Shown here: piece by piece, positions 22,131 to 34,952 of the stretch | Numbering within the stretch: position 1 is the stretch's first letter | Layout of the letters: every line of letters starts with the position of its first letter | DNA from: Icerya purchasi | Lineage: Eukaryota; Arthropoda; Insecta; Hemiptera; Monophlebidae | NCBI GenBank assembly: GCA_039619475.1 | Contig: CM077115.1 | Location: 594,729,643-594,793,642 of the forward strand | Reading direction: 5' to 3' | DNA length: 64,000 nucleotides | Position numbers and translations under genes: made by a program | The notes under the pieces: model-generated | The model's database searches: none | Seen by the model: the letters and a program-made list of their open reading frames with translations, nothing else | Told to the model about the DNA's origin: nothing

Positions 22131-24040
22131 CAAACAAGGATATTTCTAACAGGCCAAAAAAGCAATCGGAAGGGTAAGTTACTATCAGCACACTATTAAC
22201 GCTCTTCGAATAAGAAAAAAAAAGTAAAAGAAATCCTAAGAAGAATTTTCCCATAGACGGGCTGTCTGTTTATTTTAACTCCCCGTAATTTAACCCAATC
22301 CGAATTTCTCCTCATTCTGGATTACTCATATCCCTCTCGATTTTTTTCCTTTCTTTTCATTCTTCGACGTCATTCTCTAAATTTTCATTTCCGGTCTCAT
22401 CTAGGTGTCTTCGGTTTCCGCTACACTGAACAGTAGATTTTTTAGCCTCAACATCGTTCTTTCCCTAATAATTTTCCCGACTCGGACATTATTTATCCTT
22501 AAGCAATCATTGCGGACTTGGGTGGGCATGTACCGCATTCAAACTGTAGCGTCTTGCTTCGTGTCGAAATTCTAAATTATTTTATTTTGTTACGGCAAAT
22601 CGTACTTTCGACGATACACATACCTCTAGATAATTATTATGCGAGAATTCGGGGTAGTTTGTAGATTTATTTAAACAATGGTAAATATTTGTTAGCGCGA
22701 TCGAACGCTATTCGGGAAAATAATTCGAGTGTAATCGATATAGGTGTATGTCTGTGTATACGTCGCTTCGGAAGCAGTCGGCACTCTCCTGAAACACATA
22801 AGCAGTGCGTGAAACGAAATAAACCAGAGAGGTAATTTTGTAATTGCCTTGAACGAAAAAAAATGAATACCGGTGTTTATTCCTGTTTCCCACAGTAATT
22901 TCCACCTCTGATGGATTTCAGGTTAATCAATAATTTCGTAGGAGTATCGTGGCAAAGTCTGTAGCGTCATTAAATTAATTATCCCCACGACTTCTAGAGA
23001 CGCATCAGTGTAAAATCGTGTCTATATAATTGTAAAGGTTTTTGTACGTCTGTTTTTTACTATTTGGGAAATGGTCAGTAGATATCCGAATAAATAATTA
23101 CCAAGAGGCAGCCACGGTTCCTCGCAAAACACCGTAGTCGACTCTACCATGCAAGGCGCATATATATGTAATAAAGAGAATTAATTCTTTTTTGTCGCGT
23201 CCAAAATATTAGCCGATTCGTGTTTTTTTTTTTTTAACCCCCCCTTGGGTTTGCTACCAAAGTGCATTAGCCCAGCAAAAAGGAATATAGATACATGGCA
23301 TAGAATAGAAATTATATTTTTATTCTGTCGACAATGGAATCAAGGAACACAACTCTAGGACAGGAACAACAGAGATAATAGGTGTAGAGAAAGAACATAA
23401 GAGGCGTTCGGAAAGGAGCAGAAAGACCAAGCTTTAAAAGATGATAATAAAGTAACTCACTCCGGAGTAAAGCCTAAGCGAGTTTATTGTTTTCACCGAA
23501 ATTCGTCTTATCCCGAACTGGTAGACTTATAATGGCAAAAAAAATCGCAAGTCCTAATAATAAGCCTTTCCCGGTTATCTAATTACAGGCTCGTCTAAAA
23601 AATTTAAAGTTGAAAAATAGTAGGGAACATTCTGCATACTTTAAACAAACTTGCAATAAAACTTTTTCCATCGGAAAGAGATGAATAATTAAGTACCCCT
23701 AATTTTGCATACCGTTTAGTGTATTCGATAAAAAGGGCTAATGTAACTTTTCGTGTATCCATTATTGTACCGATGTATTTCATTTAAAGAAAATTATGTA
23801 ACGAACCTGTCCGAATAAAATCGAATTGATGATCTACGATGAGGTTTTTGAAAATTATTTTCATCATCTTTTTTGCTCTATTTTCGGAAATTACGCAACT
23901 CGACCAACGTGCTAGGTCGGCCCCTGCTGCTACCGTGACTTTTCCTATTTATTTATTTTCTTTTTTTTTTTTTTTTTTAATAGCTCAGAAGTGTTGGTCA
24001 AACGACGTTTAATTGTACGTGATATTGAAGGCGTTTTTTT
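22131..24040. other. noncoding stretch without recognised features
   Basis: No gene or family member is recognised. Poly-T runs lie at 23224-23237 and 23961-23980. Confidence 0.55.
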
Positions 24041-24044
24041 TAGC

Positions 24045-24190
24045 CAGCTGTCGCGTAAGGTAATCGGTTAGTTAATTGTGTCTCGCTTGATTAGGACCTG
24101 GTTCGAATACGGCTGCCACACATGGAAATTTCTAATAATTTCACTTGCGCCGAGTTAATGTCAATAGTTGGCATCCCCGACCCCCCTCCA
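24045..24190 (+). repeat. tRNA-derived SINE-like copy 1
   Basis: GGTTCGAATAC at 24100-24110 is one to two bases from the tRNA B-box consensus, and a weak A-box-like tract lies ~40 bases before it. It is followed by GCTGCCACACATGGAAATTT, 'aatttcacttgcgccgagttaatg' and a C-rich end. The same order appears, reversed, at 59.4 kb, so this is a repeated unit rather than a tRNA gene. Confidence 0.5.
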
Positions 24191-24649
24191 ATAGAAAAGA
24201 AAAATGCGTTTTTACCAAAAAAAAAAAAACAACAAAAAAACAGAACAGTTTTGCAAAGGTTACACTGAAAGCGGACACTGTTTACTAAAGTCTAAAAGTA
24301 GAATTCGATAAAATAATTACCGCTTTACATACACTGCGTATAATTTTTTTTCAAAAAGAGTGCGCTCATTAAAAATGATATGGCACCCAAAAGTAATTAA
24401 TTATTAATTAATACACGTATAAATATGTATGTACATTTTTTTCGCCAGTCCAGCAATTTTAACATATCGGATCTGTTCGAACAATTTATCGCACGTATAG
24501 TTTAAAGCTCGCGAATATCCAACTTTTTTTTTTTTTTCATTATATATATATATATGGCCCATGTGCTGTGTGTAATTGCCGAGATTATAGCACATGGATC
24601 AGTGTAAGATTAGAAGTTTTTTAATAGGTTAGCCGCTTTAATAAAGTGT

Positions 24650-25270
24650 AGCATGTCCTGAGAACCGTTTTGGTTCGTTTGACAACGCAATCGACGGTAA
24701 GTTGGAGATGCCTGCAGGCAGGCAATGTTCCAGAATGTGTTCAGCAGTTGGTGAAATGGGGGAATTTCATATGGAACAGGCAGAGGGAGGAGATGTTCCT
24801 TCCTAAAGCAAATAGTTGTGGGATATTGCTGTGTGCCCTATGCGGAGTATAGTCAATGCTGCAAACTTTCTGCGGGACATATCGGTGGCCATCAAGGCTC
24901 AGTGCTCACCTTGATGGATCGCAGCCGTGATGTGTGAGCCGACCACATAGTTTCCCATGTCTCTGCCGTGTGCTCCTGAAAAAAGGATAACCCTAATTAA
25001 GGAAGAGGAGTGCCTTCGGGCATTGGACTATATGTTGCTGCCTTAGCAGCTAAATTAACCCGCTAGTTCCCCGGCAGGCCGGCATGATCTGGGACCCACA
25101 TGAACGTTGAGCCAGTCCGAGAAAGAACGACAATGATGTGCTTTATTTCTCGAGAGACGGTGTGTGAAGTTTTTGGTGTCTGGAGTGTCCTAATCGATTG
25201 CAAGGAGTCTGTAATTAGAAATGTATTTTGGCGTTGTAGGACTGCAGATTTTTTAATAACAGTTTAAATG
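24650..25270 (-). pseudogene. non-LTR retrotransposon RNase H and C-terminal fragment
   Basis: Minus strand, right to left: FLITDSLQSIRTLQTPKTSH (about 25160-25230) matches the RNase H segment carrying an active-site aspartate. FMWVPDHAGLPGN and VNLAAKAATYSPMPEG follow (about 25020-25110), the W-V-P-x-H-x-G box. Then come MSRRKFAALTILRIGHTAIS HNYLL and a cysteine-poor tail with TAEHILEHCLPAG (about 24700-24880). An RNase H followed by this tail is typical of I/LOA/R1-group elements. The reverse transcriptase itself is absent. Frameshifts and stops break it. GC content is higher than the flanks, as expected of recently transposed coding sequence. Confidence 0.8.
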
Positions 25271-25597
25271 GGCCAGATATGTATTCTTATGTTTATGTAT
25301 ACATATATAGGGCAAGTTGTAATAACTCGTTTAATAATTAGACGAACCAAATTGACGCGTAACTATCGTTTCCAAAACATCGAATCACACTCACTGTTTA
25401 GAGTGTTAGTACAATATTAGACTGTCGGGAATGCCAAATTGAAAGGCGATTACAATTGCAATAATTTAAGCATAAATTATATATTAGCTGATAATGCGAA
25501 TAAACACCTTACTAAACTTCCTGAAATCATGTAATATTTATAACAAAAGCTTACAGTGATAACGCAAACGACCATGGTGTGCCGTTAAATAAAAAAA
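25271..25597. other. AT-rich noncoding stretch
   Basis: Nothing recognised between the retrotransposon fragment and the TA microsatellite. Confidence 0.6.
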
Positions 25598-25603
25598 AAA
25601 AAA

Positions 25604-25642
<39 letters not shown>
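25598..25642. repeat. (TA)n microsatellite
   Basis: TA dinucleotide run directly before the element with the OTU remnant. Confidence 0.95.
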
Positions 25643-25643
<1 letters not shown>

Positions 25644-26177
25644 CTGTGCCCCACGGCTTCGCCCGTGTATTAATGCCCGTTTAAATCTGTACTTGGAAAT
25701 TCATTAAAAAATTTTTGTTTTATCTGGAATTGTATTTACGTAAAGACTCTTTCTTTCTTTGGGTGAAACATGTTTATCACCGTCTAACAAAAAATAGTCT
25801 TCATGTTTCACGTTTAGCTGAAGATTGTCGATTTTTCTATAACCTGTCCGTCGTAATCTAACAAAAAGTTTTGCTCAACTAAACAACACACACAGCCATC
25901 ATTTTGAAGAAATCAAGTTATATTCACACGTTGATCTCCCATAATTACACATTTAATAGAACATCTTCACTCATATCTTTCAACCACTCTGTCTCGAGCG
26001 TTTTATTAAAATTAATTTATTATCATAAAATCAAAATAACAGTGGTTGAGTAAAGATTTTAATATTTCTTGTAGCAAATTATTAAAAAAAAAAGTTGTTA
26101 ATTTAAAAAATTTATACGGCGGTTTTGGCCTAAAAGTTCGAATATTTGACATATCAGTTAAATACTCTATTTCATTT

Positions 26178-26468
26178 TTATATGTTCTCCATTAAGTCCA
26201 ATAGTATATTTCTTAAATCTCTTCCAGTTTTTACAAACATATTGTACAATACATTTTCTTCTACTCCTAATAATTCATTATCATATAATAAATAAGATAG
26301 AGATGAAAACAAACATGCACCATCCCTATCTATGTATTTTACATAATGGGGAACTATTGCATCGTCAACACTCATATTAAATCTACATTCATAATTACAT
26401 ATAACACGAACTTTTCTGTAAACAACAGCGAAAAAATTAATTTTATCATTCATCGATAAAAACGCCAT
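26178..26468 (-). pseudogene. OTU-like cysteine protease domain fragment
   Basis: The 96-residue minus-strand frame contains VKYIDRDGACLFSSLSYLLY. This matches the OTU (ovarian tumour) deubiquitinase catalytic start, D-G-x-C-L-F, with the catalytic cysteine in place. A helix with VLYNMFVKTGRDLRNILLDL follows, as expected. The frame ends before the catalytic histidine region, so only the N-terminal third of the domain survives. OTU domains of this type are carried by several mobile elements, including Helentron/Helitron2 proteins, and also by host genes. Position inside a repeated element argues for a mobile origin. Confidence 0.65.
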
Positions 26469-26567
26469 GCGCCAGCGATAAACATGGTTGCATTTCGATT
26501 ACCATCGCACGATACACAAAAGTCGCCACGAAAAGTAGATGGTGCTCAAAAAATAATAAAATTGTCA

Positions 26568-26735
26568 AATTTGTTTTTTTTAATTGATTGATTAAATTAT
26601 TTGATATAACAAATATTTATGTAAATAATTAAAGCAAAAAGTAATAACCAACAATTAAATTTGTTTTTTTTAATTGATTGATTAAATTATTTAATATAAC
26701 AAACATTTATGTAAATAATTAAAACAAAAAGTATT
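26568..26735 (+). repeat. tandem duplication with 90-bp period
   Basis: AAATTTGTTTTTTTTAATTG begins at 26568 and again at 26658; the following ~78 bases are nearly identical (through 'gtaaataattaaaRcaaaaagta'). It lies inside the family-E element. Confidence 0.9.
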
Positions 26736-27082
26736 CTATCTCTTAAGAGTTGGACCAAATTGCATGTACTTTCAAAATTTTACAAAAATCGGTTAAGTAA
26801 ATTCCGAGTTTATCCTGCACAAACATAAAGACACGGGATTTTTATATATATAGATAGTATATATGTTTGACCAAAAATTTTTTTCTTCTAAAATTCTTTT
26901 AGAAAACGCATTTTCAATTGACTACGTTATTTTATTTTTAAAAAAATCCTGCAATTGTGCAATGTCAACCTTTGTTATCTTATATAAAGTAACACGGAAC
27001 AATCATGGGACGAAAAATGTAGTGCACCTGGGCTAATAATTCACATAATCATTAATATTAGATATATATGTATATATATATA

Positions 27083-27275
27083 TTAATTACAACGTAATTC
27101 TTAGGCTACCTCTTCCATTAGGAAAAATGTTCCAATTTTATGTAACGTTTGTTATATTTTATAGGATTTTTGTGATTGTAAATTTTAATCATTTTGTATA
27201 AAGTATAGAAACAGAAATGTAAGCAAGGGGGGTCAAGGGGCACAGCCCCTTCGAGGCCAAAATGGCCGAGTTATA
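27083..27275 (+). repeat. family-A interspersed repeat, copy 3 (short)
   Basis: Starts TTAATTACAACGTAATTCTT AGGCTACC and ends CAAGGGGCACAGCCCCTTCG followed by AGGCCAAAATGGCCGAGTT. The central ~100 bases seen in longer copies are missing. It is flanked by TA tracts on both sides (27061-27085 and 27276-27345). Confidence 0.9.
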
Positions 27276-27302
27276 TATGTATATATATATATATATATAT
27301 GC

Positions 27303-27341
<39 letters not shown>

Positions 27342-27345
27342 TGTG
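27276..27345. repeat. (TA)n with TG variants
   Basis: Alternating TA run with a few TG and CA steps, directly after the family-A copy. Confidence 0.95.
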
Positions 27346-30300
27346 TGTGTATACGTAAATATTCAGAGTAGAAGAACGTCGATTTGTATTAGTTTATTAG
27401 AGAAAAATAGGCGCTCAATTTCTTGAAAAGAATTTAATTAAAAAAAACTGCAGATAACTCCGTTTTTTTTTTCATTTCCGATAAATAAAGAGCATAGAAA
27501 GTTGTGCTTTCTTTTAAAAACTTTTATAAAAGTGAAAAGCATATTGGCTCGTAAAGTGATTTAACTTTTCTGTAAAATAGTTTATAAATTGTAACAAATT
27601 TGTACGTTACAGTTATATTCAGCATTTCTTTTTTAACTTGATTTTATTTATATTTTAATTTTTAAATTTTCATCGAAGGGTATTGGGGCGTCTTTTAATT
27701 TTTTTCCTTTCTTACGTTTCTCGAATATTAATTTTTGTATAATTATAATGGTTTTTGTTTTTATACTGCTGAGGGGAATCTACAGAGGGGGACCTCGTGG
27801 AATTCTTCTGTTTATTTTAAAAAAAAAAAAACAATAATTTTTTAGTTTCTTTTTTTTTTTTAATAATTTTTTCTTTTTTTTTTTTAGCTAAAATTTTATT
27901 CCAAATAATTTCAACGGTGAACCAATACGAATGCAGAACTTTTCCTGTCAGTTTGAATAAGCTTACGAAAGGTAAGTAAGCGGCATTCGTCTTTTGTTGT
28001 TGTATAAATTTCTTAAGTTTTGTCGTCTCACGTAAGTTGCATTGTTAATAAAAGTTGATTTTAATTGATTGATTAGCGATGTCTTACAAAACATAGAAAA
28101 AGTACAAAACGAGGTTACTTGAAGAATTTTCTTTTTTAATCATAAACTAGCATTTTTCGTAAACATCGTTTGTGATACAAACTAGAGAGTTCTTTGCGAA
28201 ATGTAGGAAATTAGTTGACTAGAAAAGCTTGGTTGTTTTCAGTACTAATTAAAGTTAAAAAAAAGCAGGTAAACGCGGTAAATCTGCGTGTGCAACTGAT
28301 TCATGTCCGAAGTAAAAAGTGAAATAGATTCGTAGTAAACGGAGGAAAAAACTTCTGGTATGATCCGCGCACTCTTTCCGATTTTGATTTTTTCTCTTCC
28401 TATTCTAGTCCGCAGTCTTTTTTCTACATCATCCTTATTTTATTCCTCCAGTATAGTCTTGCAAAAGCAATAACTATCTTTGATTTCTCTAGTGAACTTC
28501 TTTTTGAACACAGTTTTTAACGAGGCACCGAATGCAATGCTATTTTAATTAGAACTAGCTCAATGTTTTAGATAAAAAGCTCACTGCTGCATAGTTCGTG
28601 CGTTGAATAATAGAAGGTTAACCCAGACAGAATGAAAAAAGTTACTCGCAATAGTTTAGCTTTTTAGACGAGGCTGTCTTTTGAGACGATCATTACAAGC
28701 AGAAGTAGTACGAACATTTTTTTCTTTTTTTTTTTTTTTTGAATTATTTTTCGGGTGCGTCAAGTACATATATTAAGCCAGCAGCGCCAGTGAAATTTTT
28801 GAAGCATCATACCCCCTCCGAACGAAATACCTAAGCAACAGCGCCACGTAGTAATTGTCTTTATCATTCGCGAATATACACTGATAAATGCGTTTCTAAG
28901 AGCGAGTAGTTTTGAAGGTCTACCATCGGTCGTCTCCTCGGAACGTGTCAGTGTGTTAAAAGCAACAAAGTAGTTTGATAACTTGGCATTTCCTGTAGCA
29001 GGCAGCCACATATCGGTACCAAGCTGTCTACAGCATTAGCCGACACTCGACAGACAGATACGCACACGTCTTCCCTTCAAGAAACACACACGCAAACACA
29101 TAGCCGTTGAACGGCTACGCTGAAGTAGTTCATTTCGGAGCCGTCTCTTTTTCATGATATACGCCTTTCCTCCGTTAAGGTCTTTTTACTAATGTTTCTT
29201 TTTATTCTTTTTTTTTTTTTTTTTTAGTTCACACTCTTGTCTACGGCCGAACTCAGTTCACTCGGCTAGGAGTTCTCTCGACTGCTACATGCCAAACTAA
29301 ACCACATACAGAACATGTCACAGTAGGCGCAATATGGTTGCTGTAAGCATGCCAGTCATTCATCTATCCATCCATCCGGCCATCTATCCATCCATTTTTA
29401 CGATATTTAACACTTCGCCTAACAGACGCAATTGTGTGAATGCGCATTTTGAAATGCTCCGGAAGGCGCTGGAAAATGAGATGACAATTTTACTTACTCG
29501 CGCTGTCCGGCATGCTGCGTTCATCACGTTTCCTTTCTCGGTTGTTCGATTATATTTGTTTACGCAATTAGTTCTTTCTTTATCGCAGTTCGAAATGCCA
29601 CACTTCGGAAGAACACAAATTTATCGTATAATGAAATCACATTTAATCAGATCGCTCGAACGTCTCTCTTAAAAATATTAATTTTATCATTTCTTTTGAA
29701 AACTGCTACTTTTCTAGTTCAATTATTAAGCTTTAACGGAACTTCAACGGCATAAACAATATTTCGAATTTGTATTGTTCTTCATTTTACCGCCTTTTTT
29801 CGAAATATACTCGTACATTCCACTTTCCCGGTTCTTTCAATTCAAGTCACCTATTCCCGAAACTCGGCATGTTTTGTTACTTCCCATCTCTGTTGAAGAT
29901 GGACTTTGCTTGAAAACACGTTCTTTTGTAATATTTTAAGAAATTTCATTTATTTTATATTATTATTTTAATTTTATTCAGATTTACAATTGAAATTTCT
30001 TAATTTGCGAATAACTTTTTTTCTATCCAAGGGCTCACTCTAACCCTTTTGTAAATATTTTTCTCATCGTATTCCATTATCGTAATTTCGAATTTCTTAA
30101 CTTGAAATGTCAATAGCTGTTGTGTTGCTATTTTTTCAAACTGATACTTTAAAAATTGATCAACATTTTTTATATGTTTATTTTTCGTTTGTATGTATAT
30201 AATTTTCTTATTATTTATAATTCTTCGATTAAAGGTACTACATTCTGATCCGTTCAGTTTTCTTTTCGTCTTCTTTCTTTTTATAGTTTCTATTAAGATT

Positions 30301-30430
30301 TGTGAATTTATGTTTCATTAAAACAGAGTTGTAAAAATGGGTGTAGTCGCATTGGTTCCCGTAATAAACTGGAATTATTGCATTAGGTTGTCGGGTTAAA
30401 TCAGTTTTCAATTTAAATAGGTCGAATTGT
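27346..30430. other. noncoding stretch; GC-richer part 28760-29340
   Basis: Mostly AT-rich with poly-T runs (27815-27885, 28725-28740, 29205-29225). The part 28760-29340 is less AT-rich and includes CA-rich and CATC-type simple repeats (near 29360-29400), but no frame has a recognisable domain. Confidence 0.5.
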
Positions 30431-30433
30431 TTT

Positions 30434-31380
30434 TTTTGTTTTTTTGTTTTTTTTTTTTATTTAAAAATAATTTGCGGGTCCTACAAGGCAATTGCCCGTC
30501 GTCTGTGGGTTCCCAACATAATTATATATCGTTTATTCATCATATACATCATAAATCTAATACATCATATTCGTCTTATATGTTTATTACTTAATTCAAC
30601 TTGAATTCTATTTTTACTATTCTACGTTTAATTTTAATTCACAACATTTATACCCATCGCACATTATATCACAATATTTTCACATAGTAAGCCATAAGTA
30701 ATGTAGCTAGAACATGAGCACCAAACATTAGTTGTTTTTTTTTTTTTCATTATATCATTTATAATTATTTACTTTTTCAATCAATTACCCGTCTTAATTC
30801 CTTTCCTATGACTAGCCATTTCTCATTCTTTGCACCACGCAATCAACCATATTTTTATTTTGTCTTTCCATATATTCAAATTGCATTCGTCTCTTAATTC
30901 CTTTGGTAAGTTACCTAGTGTAAATGACTCATAACTTCCTCGTCAACAGTATCCATTTTTATTATTAATCCCTAAAGGGTCTTATAAAACATAAATTGTC
31001 ATAGTTCCTATTCTTATATTTAACTTGTCGGTAATCTTATTTTTTCTGTTTTATACCTTAAAAGTTTACTGTAATAAAAAAACAACATCTTCGGGAACAT
31101 TTCTTTATTATTGTCCCACCAAGTAGAATTTGTTACAGGATTCGCACTTCTCCAATTCGGTAACAGAATTTTTAAATTTTCCTTAATTCCTTTTTTTTCT
31201 TTTTTGCCTCCCCCCAAATTTCGATTCCATATCTAATCCTAGTCATTATTAATGAGTGTCAAAATACAGTCTCGTAGTTTTTTGTAATTCATAACTTGTT
31301 TTAATTTGTATAACGCTGGCATAGTCTGCCTAATTTTCCTAGCAATGTTATCCTATGTGAACTCATTGTTAATGGAACGA
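30434..31380 (-). pseudogene. CR1-like retrotransposon 3' end, second copy
   Basis: Minus strand near 31217-31350 reads ARKIRQTMPALYKLKQVMNY KKLRDC, then a broken R-I-R-Y-G-I-E-style stretch. This matches the thumb segment that also appears at 21.6 kb. The tail at 30471-30530 has GGGAACCCACAGACGACGGG and TTGTAGGACCCGCAAATTAT on the minus strand, the same hairpin-like end seen at 13.6 and 20.9 kb. Poly-T at 30430-30460 is probably its A-rich end. It is 5'-truncated and full of stops. Confidence 0.65.
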
Positions 31381-32696
31381 TTGATGAATCAGTGGGGGTT
31401 TATATTAAAACGTGATATTTAACCTAAAATAAATATATTTTTGATGGTGTGGTGAGAATTTCACATAAGAAATATAATTAAGTTTAACGTGATTTTGTTT
31501 TTTGAACATACAGATATGAAATATAAATCGTGAATAAGTACACAGCAGTTGAGTTGATTCATTGTGGTAAAGTATTGTAAAACTATACATTAAGTGCTAA
31601 ATGTAGTTTACAATTATTTATTTTCCATTTACAGTTCAGATTTATTTTTTAAAAACAGATAAGAATAATACATTAATAGTAAAGACAGCTTGTAACATAG
31701 ATAATCGCTTGCAAAGAAACGGGAAAAAAGTGTATTTTTTAAATATATCCCCACAAGAGACTTTTTTCATTTGCTTAATTTCGTTGACTACGTAATGGAT
31801 AATAAAAGAGAAAACACAATAAATAATAGCAGTAACACAATTAGAAACTCCAGAGCTGAGGTACAACGGAGTTAAAATAATAATAATCAAAAAAAAGGAA
31901 AAACAAAAACTTCAACGACATAAAACGGGAATCAATTCGACCTCTCCCGTAAAAATAGTTTCCACTGCAAATTGGTATTTCAACAGAGCGACTCTGGCAC
32001 GAAAGAACGGTTTCTTGAGAGGCCAGTGTAATTTTTCTTCCTGGTTTTAATGTAAAATTTTGAAGAGATAACTTTTTTTTGTTCGTTTTATTTTGTTGGG
32101 AGGGTCGTCAACCAGACCTCTATCCAGCAACAATGGAAAATAGAGTCATCGATGTTTCTATGACCAGTATATTAAAGTTTGTTTTGCTTATAGCTTATGT
32201 ATTGTTATGTATTTATTACATATACATGTATATAGATCTAATGTGTAATTGGTTTCATGCTGTTATGTATACCCCTATTAAATAAATACATAAATAAATA
32301 CATTTTATGTATTTATATAGCGAATCTTCCAAGGTGGCTCGTTTTAACCATAAATTATTCAGTGATTATAATGTGTTAAGTAAAATCTTTTTGACTATGA
32401 TCTTTACAAGGTCAAAAGAGATGGAAAAAGTTGAACACGCGGGAACCAAGAAAATTGCAACTTCCACTATTCGAAAATGCTGTGTAGAATCATCCGTTAT
32501 CATTTAAACGAATTCGAAACCACAAAATGCACAAACATTGCATGATAAGCCCGTGCACGATGATTTCTCGATAGGTGACGACAAAGAAGTAAAGAAGAAG
32601 ATCCGTAATCTATAAAGTTTGCGAAGGTTGCAGTTGAAATAGAAACACGTAATAAAAATTTATCAGAGCATTAAAGCGAGCAGGATACAATTAGGG
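31381..32696. other. AT-rich noncoding stretch
   Basis: Short frames only, none with a recognisable domain. Confidence 0.55.
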
Positions 32697-33003
32697 ACAG
32701 GCCCGTGCCCAGAATTTTGGAAAGGGGGGGCGATCTTCGCATATTCATTTTATAAAAAAAAATACATTTTTCACTAATATTTATGCTATTAATAATTTCC
32801 ATCATCTTGATATTTATATGTATTAATAATTTAAATAAACGAATTACTGTATAAACATTAATAAAAATTACACATACATATATGTTATTGATTATACTCG
32901 TAACAAAAAATTTTCCCTTAAGATATTATTGAAGTACCTAAGCTATTTCAATTCTCATGGGGGGGGGTTAACCCCCAAAACCTACCCCGTGGACACGGCT
33001 TTG
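32697..33003. mobile_element. small TIR element (MITE-like)
   Basis: The left end GGCCCGTGCCCAGAATTTTG GAAAGGGGGG resembles the reverse complement of the right end (AGCCGTGTCCACGGGGTAGG TTTTGGGGG). The ~230-base interior is nearly pure AT with no coding capacity. 'GGCCCGTGCCCAG' ends followed by a G run are common for small arthropod DNA transposons. Confidence 0.5.
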
Positions 33004-34921
33004 ATTATGGATATTACTAAATGACGACGACGGAAGCCGAAGGTTTAAAAATAAAACCGAAAGAAACTAAAACTTAAGATAGATAACATTTAAATTTCCG
33101 CTATAATTATTGAAATAAAAATATGTATCCGCATTATAATGTGCATTCTATATCGACGTCGTAAAAGTAAACGTGACCATTTGCATATTTTACACGGTTA
33201 GGAAGCAAAAGCGAAATAATTTTATCTTGAACTAAACGAGAAAATTAATAGCGCACAAAATGTCACAGATCAGTCAAACCCGACTGTTGCAGCTTCGGAA
33301 GACAACACCACGTGTGTAGTTCATAGTACGCAGTCATGATGATCGATAATCGCGAAAACGATCGACAAAAAAGGAAAAATATTATTGTAAAAAAAAAAAA
33401 GACATGTAATTAGATTATGCAGTATAGTCGTGTAAAGAGTCCCCCACTTCATACCGACACACATACAAAAGAAAATTAAAAAAATACGCATTTTGTCAAA
33501 AATGTAAAAACACGTCTTATTTTTAATATCGCCGGAACACGCTTATCCGTATGTTACAAGTGTACTAACGCAAAACAAATATTTTTGTCGGTGCGATAAA
33601 TGTTGGAAAATAATTACGATGTACAATTTCGCAAAAGAAATTTAACTAGGCGAAAAACTTAATTTAGGGAAAGATGATTTTAAAATGGTAATTAATTAAA
33701 ACGCGGAGGGTGTCCCGAATAAAATTCATTCTATTTTATCCCTTTTTAATCCTTTCAAGCCAATTAGTCATTCTGCAATTGAAAGTAATGAAAAACTTAA
33801 CCCACCTGCCTAATCGTCTGGTCGATAAATTTTCAGTTCATAATATTTTTTTTTCCCCCCGAAAATTTTTCTATTTAAAATTTCGATCTATAAATAAGTT
33901 TCCTCCCTTTCATTAATGAAAATCCTTTCTATTTATCATTTTTTAATTTTTAATTTTTTCGATTCATCCAATACAGACGTTAATTCACCGCTATAGGAAT
34001 TTATCTATATTCGCAGTTTACATAAATCAGGATATCAGATCCTATCCGAACGAAACACCACTACTTAATCTAATGCATGAAAGCCTCTATCATTTCTTTT
34101 TTTTTGAACTCAGTAGCCAATCTTTTTCCTTCTTTCCATATGCTGACTGAGATTTGGACAGAACTTGCTTCCCCTGAAATACATTTTCCTCTTACGTCTT
34201 CTATTGCGTGTAAGGTAGAGATCATTTATTATCACCTCCTACAATCTTTTTTCGAATTCTAATCCCCTTGCGCAAGAATTTGTATTCATTAAAATGATGT
34301 ACTTTTATTTTTCTCGTCTCTTTATTAATCTCGCTTACTTTTCAACTCAACTGTATCTGAAATATTTCAATTTAATAACCAAATTTCTTACGTGATGCAT
34401 TATTTTCCGTCAGTAGATGGCCCCAGCCCTCCACTGGTCGTAAAAAGAGAAGTAGATTAAAACGTTACAATGCATTGTGAACAGAAAAAATTGGAAAAAT
34501 TTGCTGAACAGTGGAATTGAACGATGTTAAAAAATTTATTATAAAAAATTCTTTCCCATTCGATTTGTAGCAAACAAATTCTTCACGCTGAAGTTTATAA
34601 GATCTCTCCACTCCTTATTAGATATCTTGTCCTTCCCATTAACTGCCCGCAATTTCTTCTATGTACTTATTTTTTCCAGCAAGTGGCGAATTAAAATTTA
34701 AGCAACTTTTCTCTCCTTCTACATTTCCCGCTGAAGATAAGGCAAGCCGAAAAAATAAATAAATAATATAGAACAATGCGCGATGGCTTTTAGTAAACTT
34801 TAGAATAAAGTGACGAAATTAACTGAATAGAGATGAGCTATGTGTGTTTTGTTGGATTTTTGGAAAGCACTACCTATTTTTAGATTTATGTATTTCCTAC
34901 ACTTACCTTTAATACTTCTTT

Positions 34922-34952
<31 letters not shown>

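Larger units (their letters stand above)
25643..26860. mobile_element. family-E interspersed element, copy 1, with OTU remnant
   Basis: The unit starts TTAGCTGTGCCCCACGGCTT CGCCCGTG after a (TA)n run and ends near 'cctgcacaaacataaagacacggga' before another TA-rich tract. Bases ~25655-26020 align by eye with 55450-55835, including 'aaNatgtttatcaccgNNtaacaaaaaatNgtcttcaNgtttca' and 'gctcaactaaacaNcacacacag'. It encloses the OTU-like fragment on the minus strand and a 90-bp tandem duplication. Confidence 0.65.

Noticed and set aside
24100..24110. tRNA gene suggested by GGTTCGAATAC
   Set aside because: No closable acceptor or anticodon stem; downstream sequence is shared with a second copy, so it is SINE-like.
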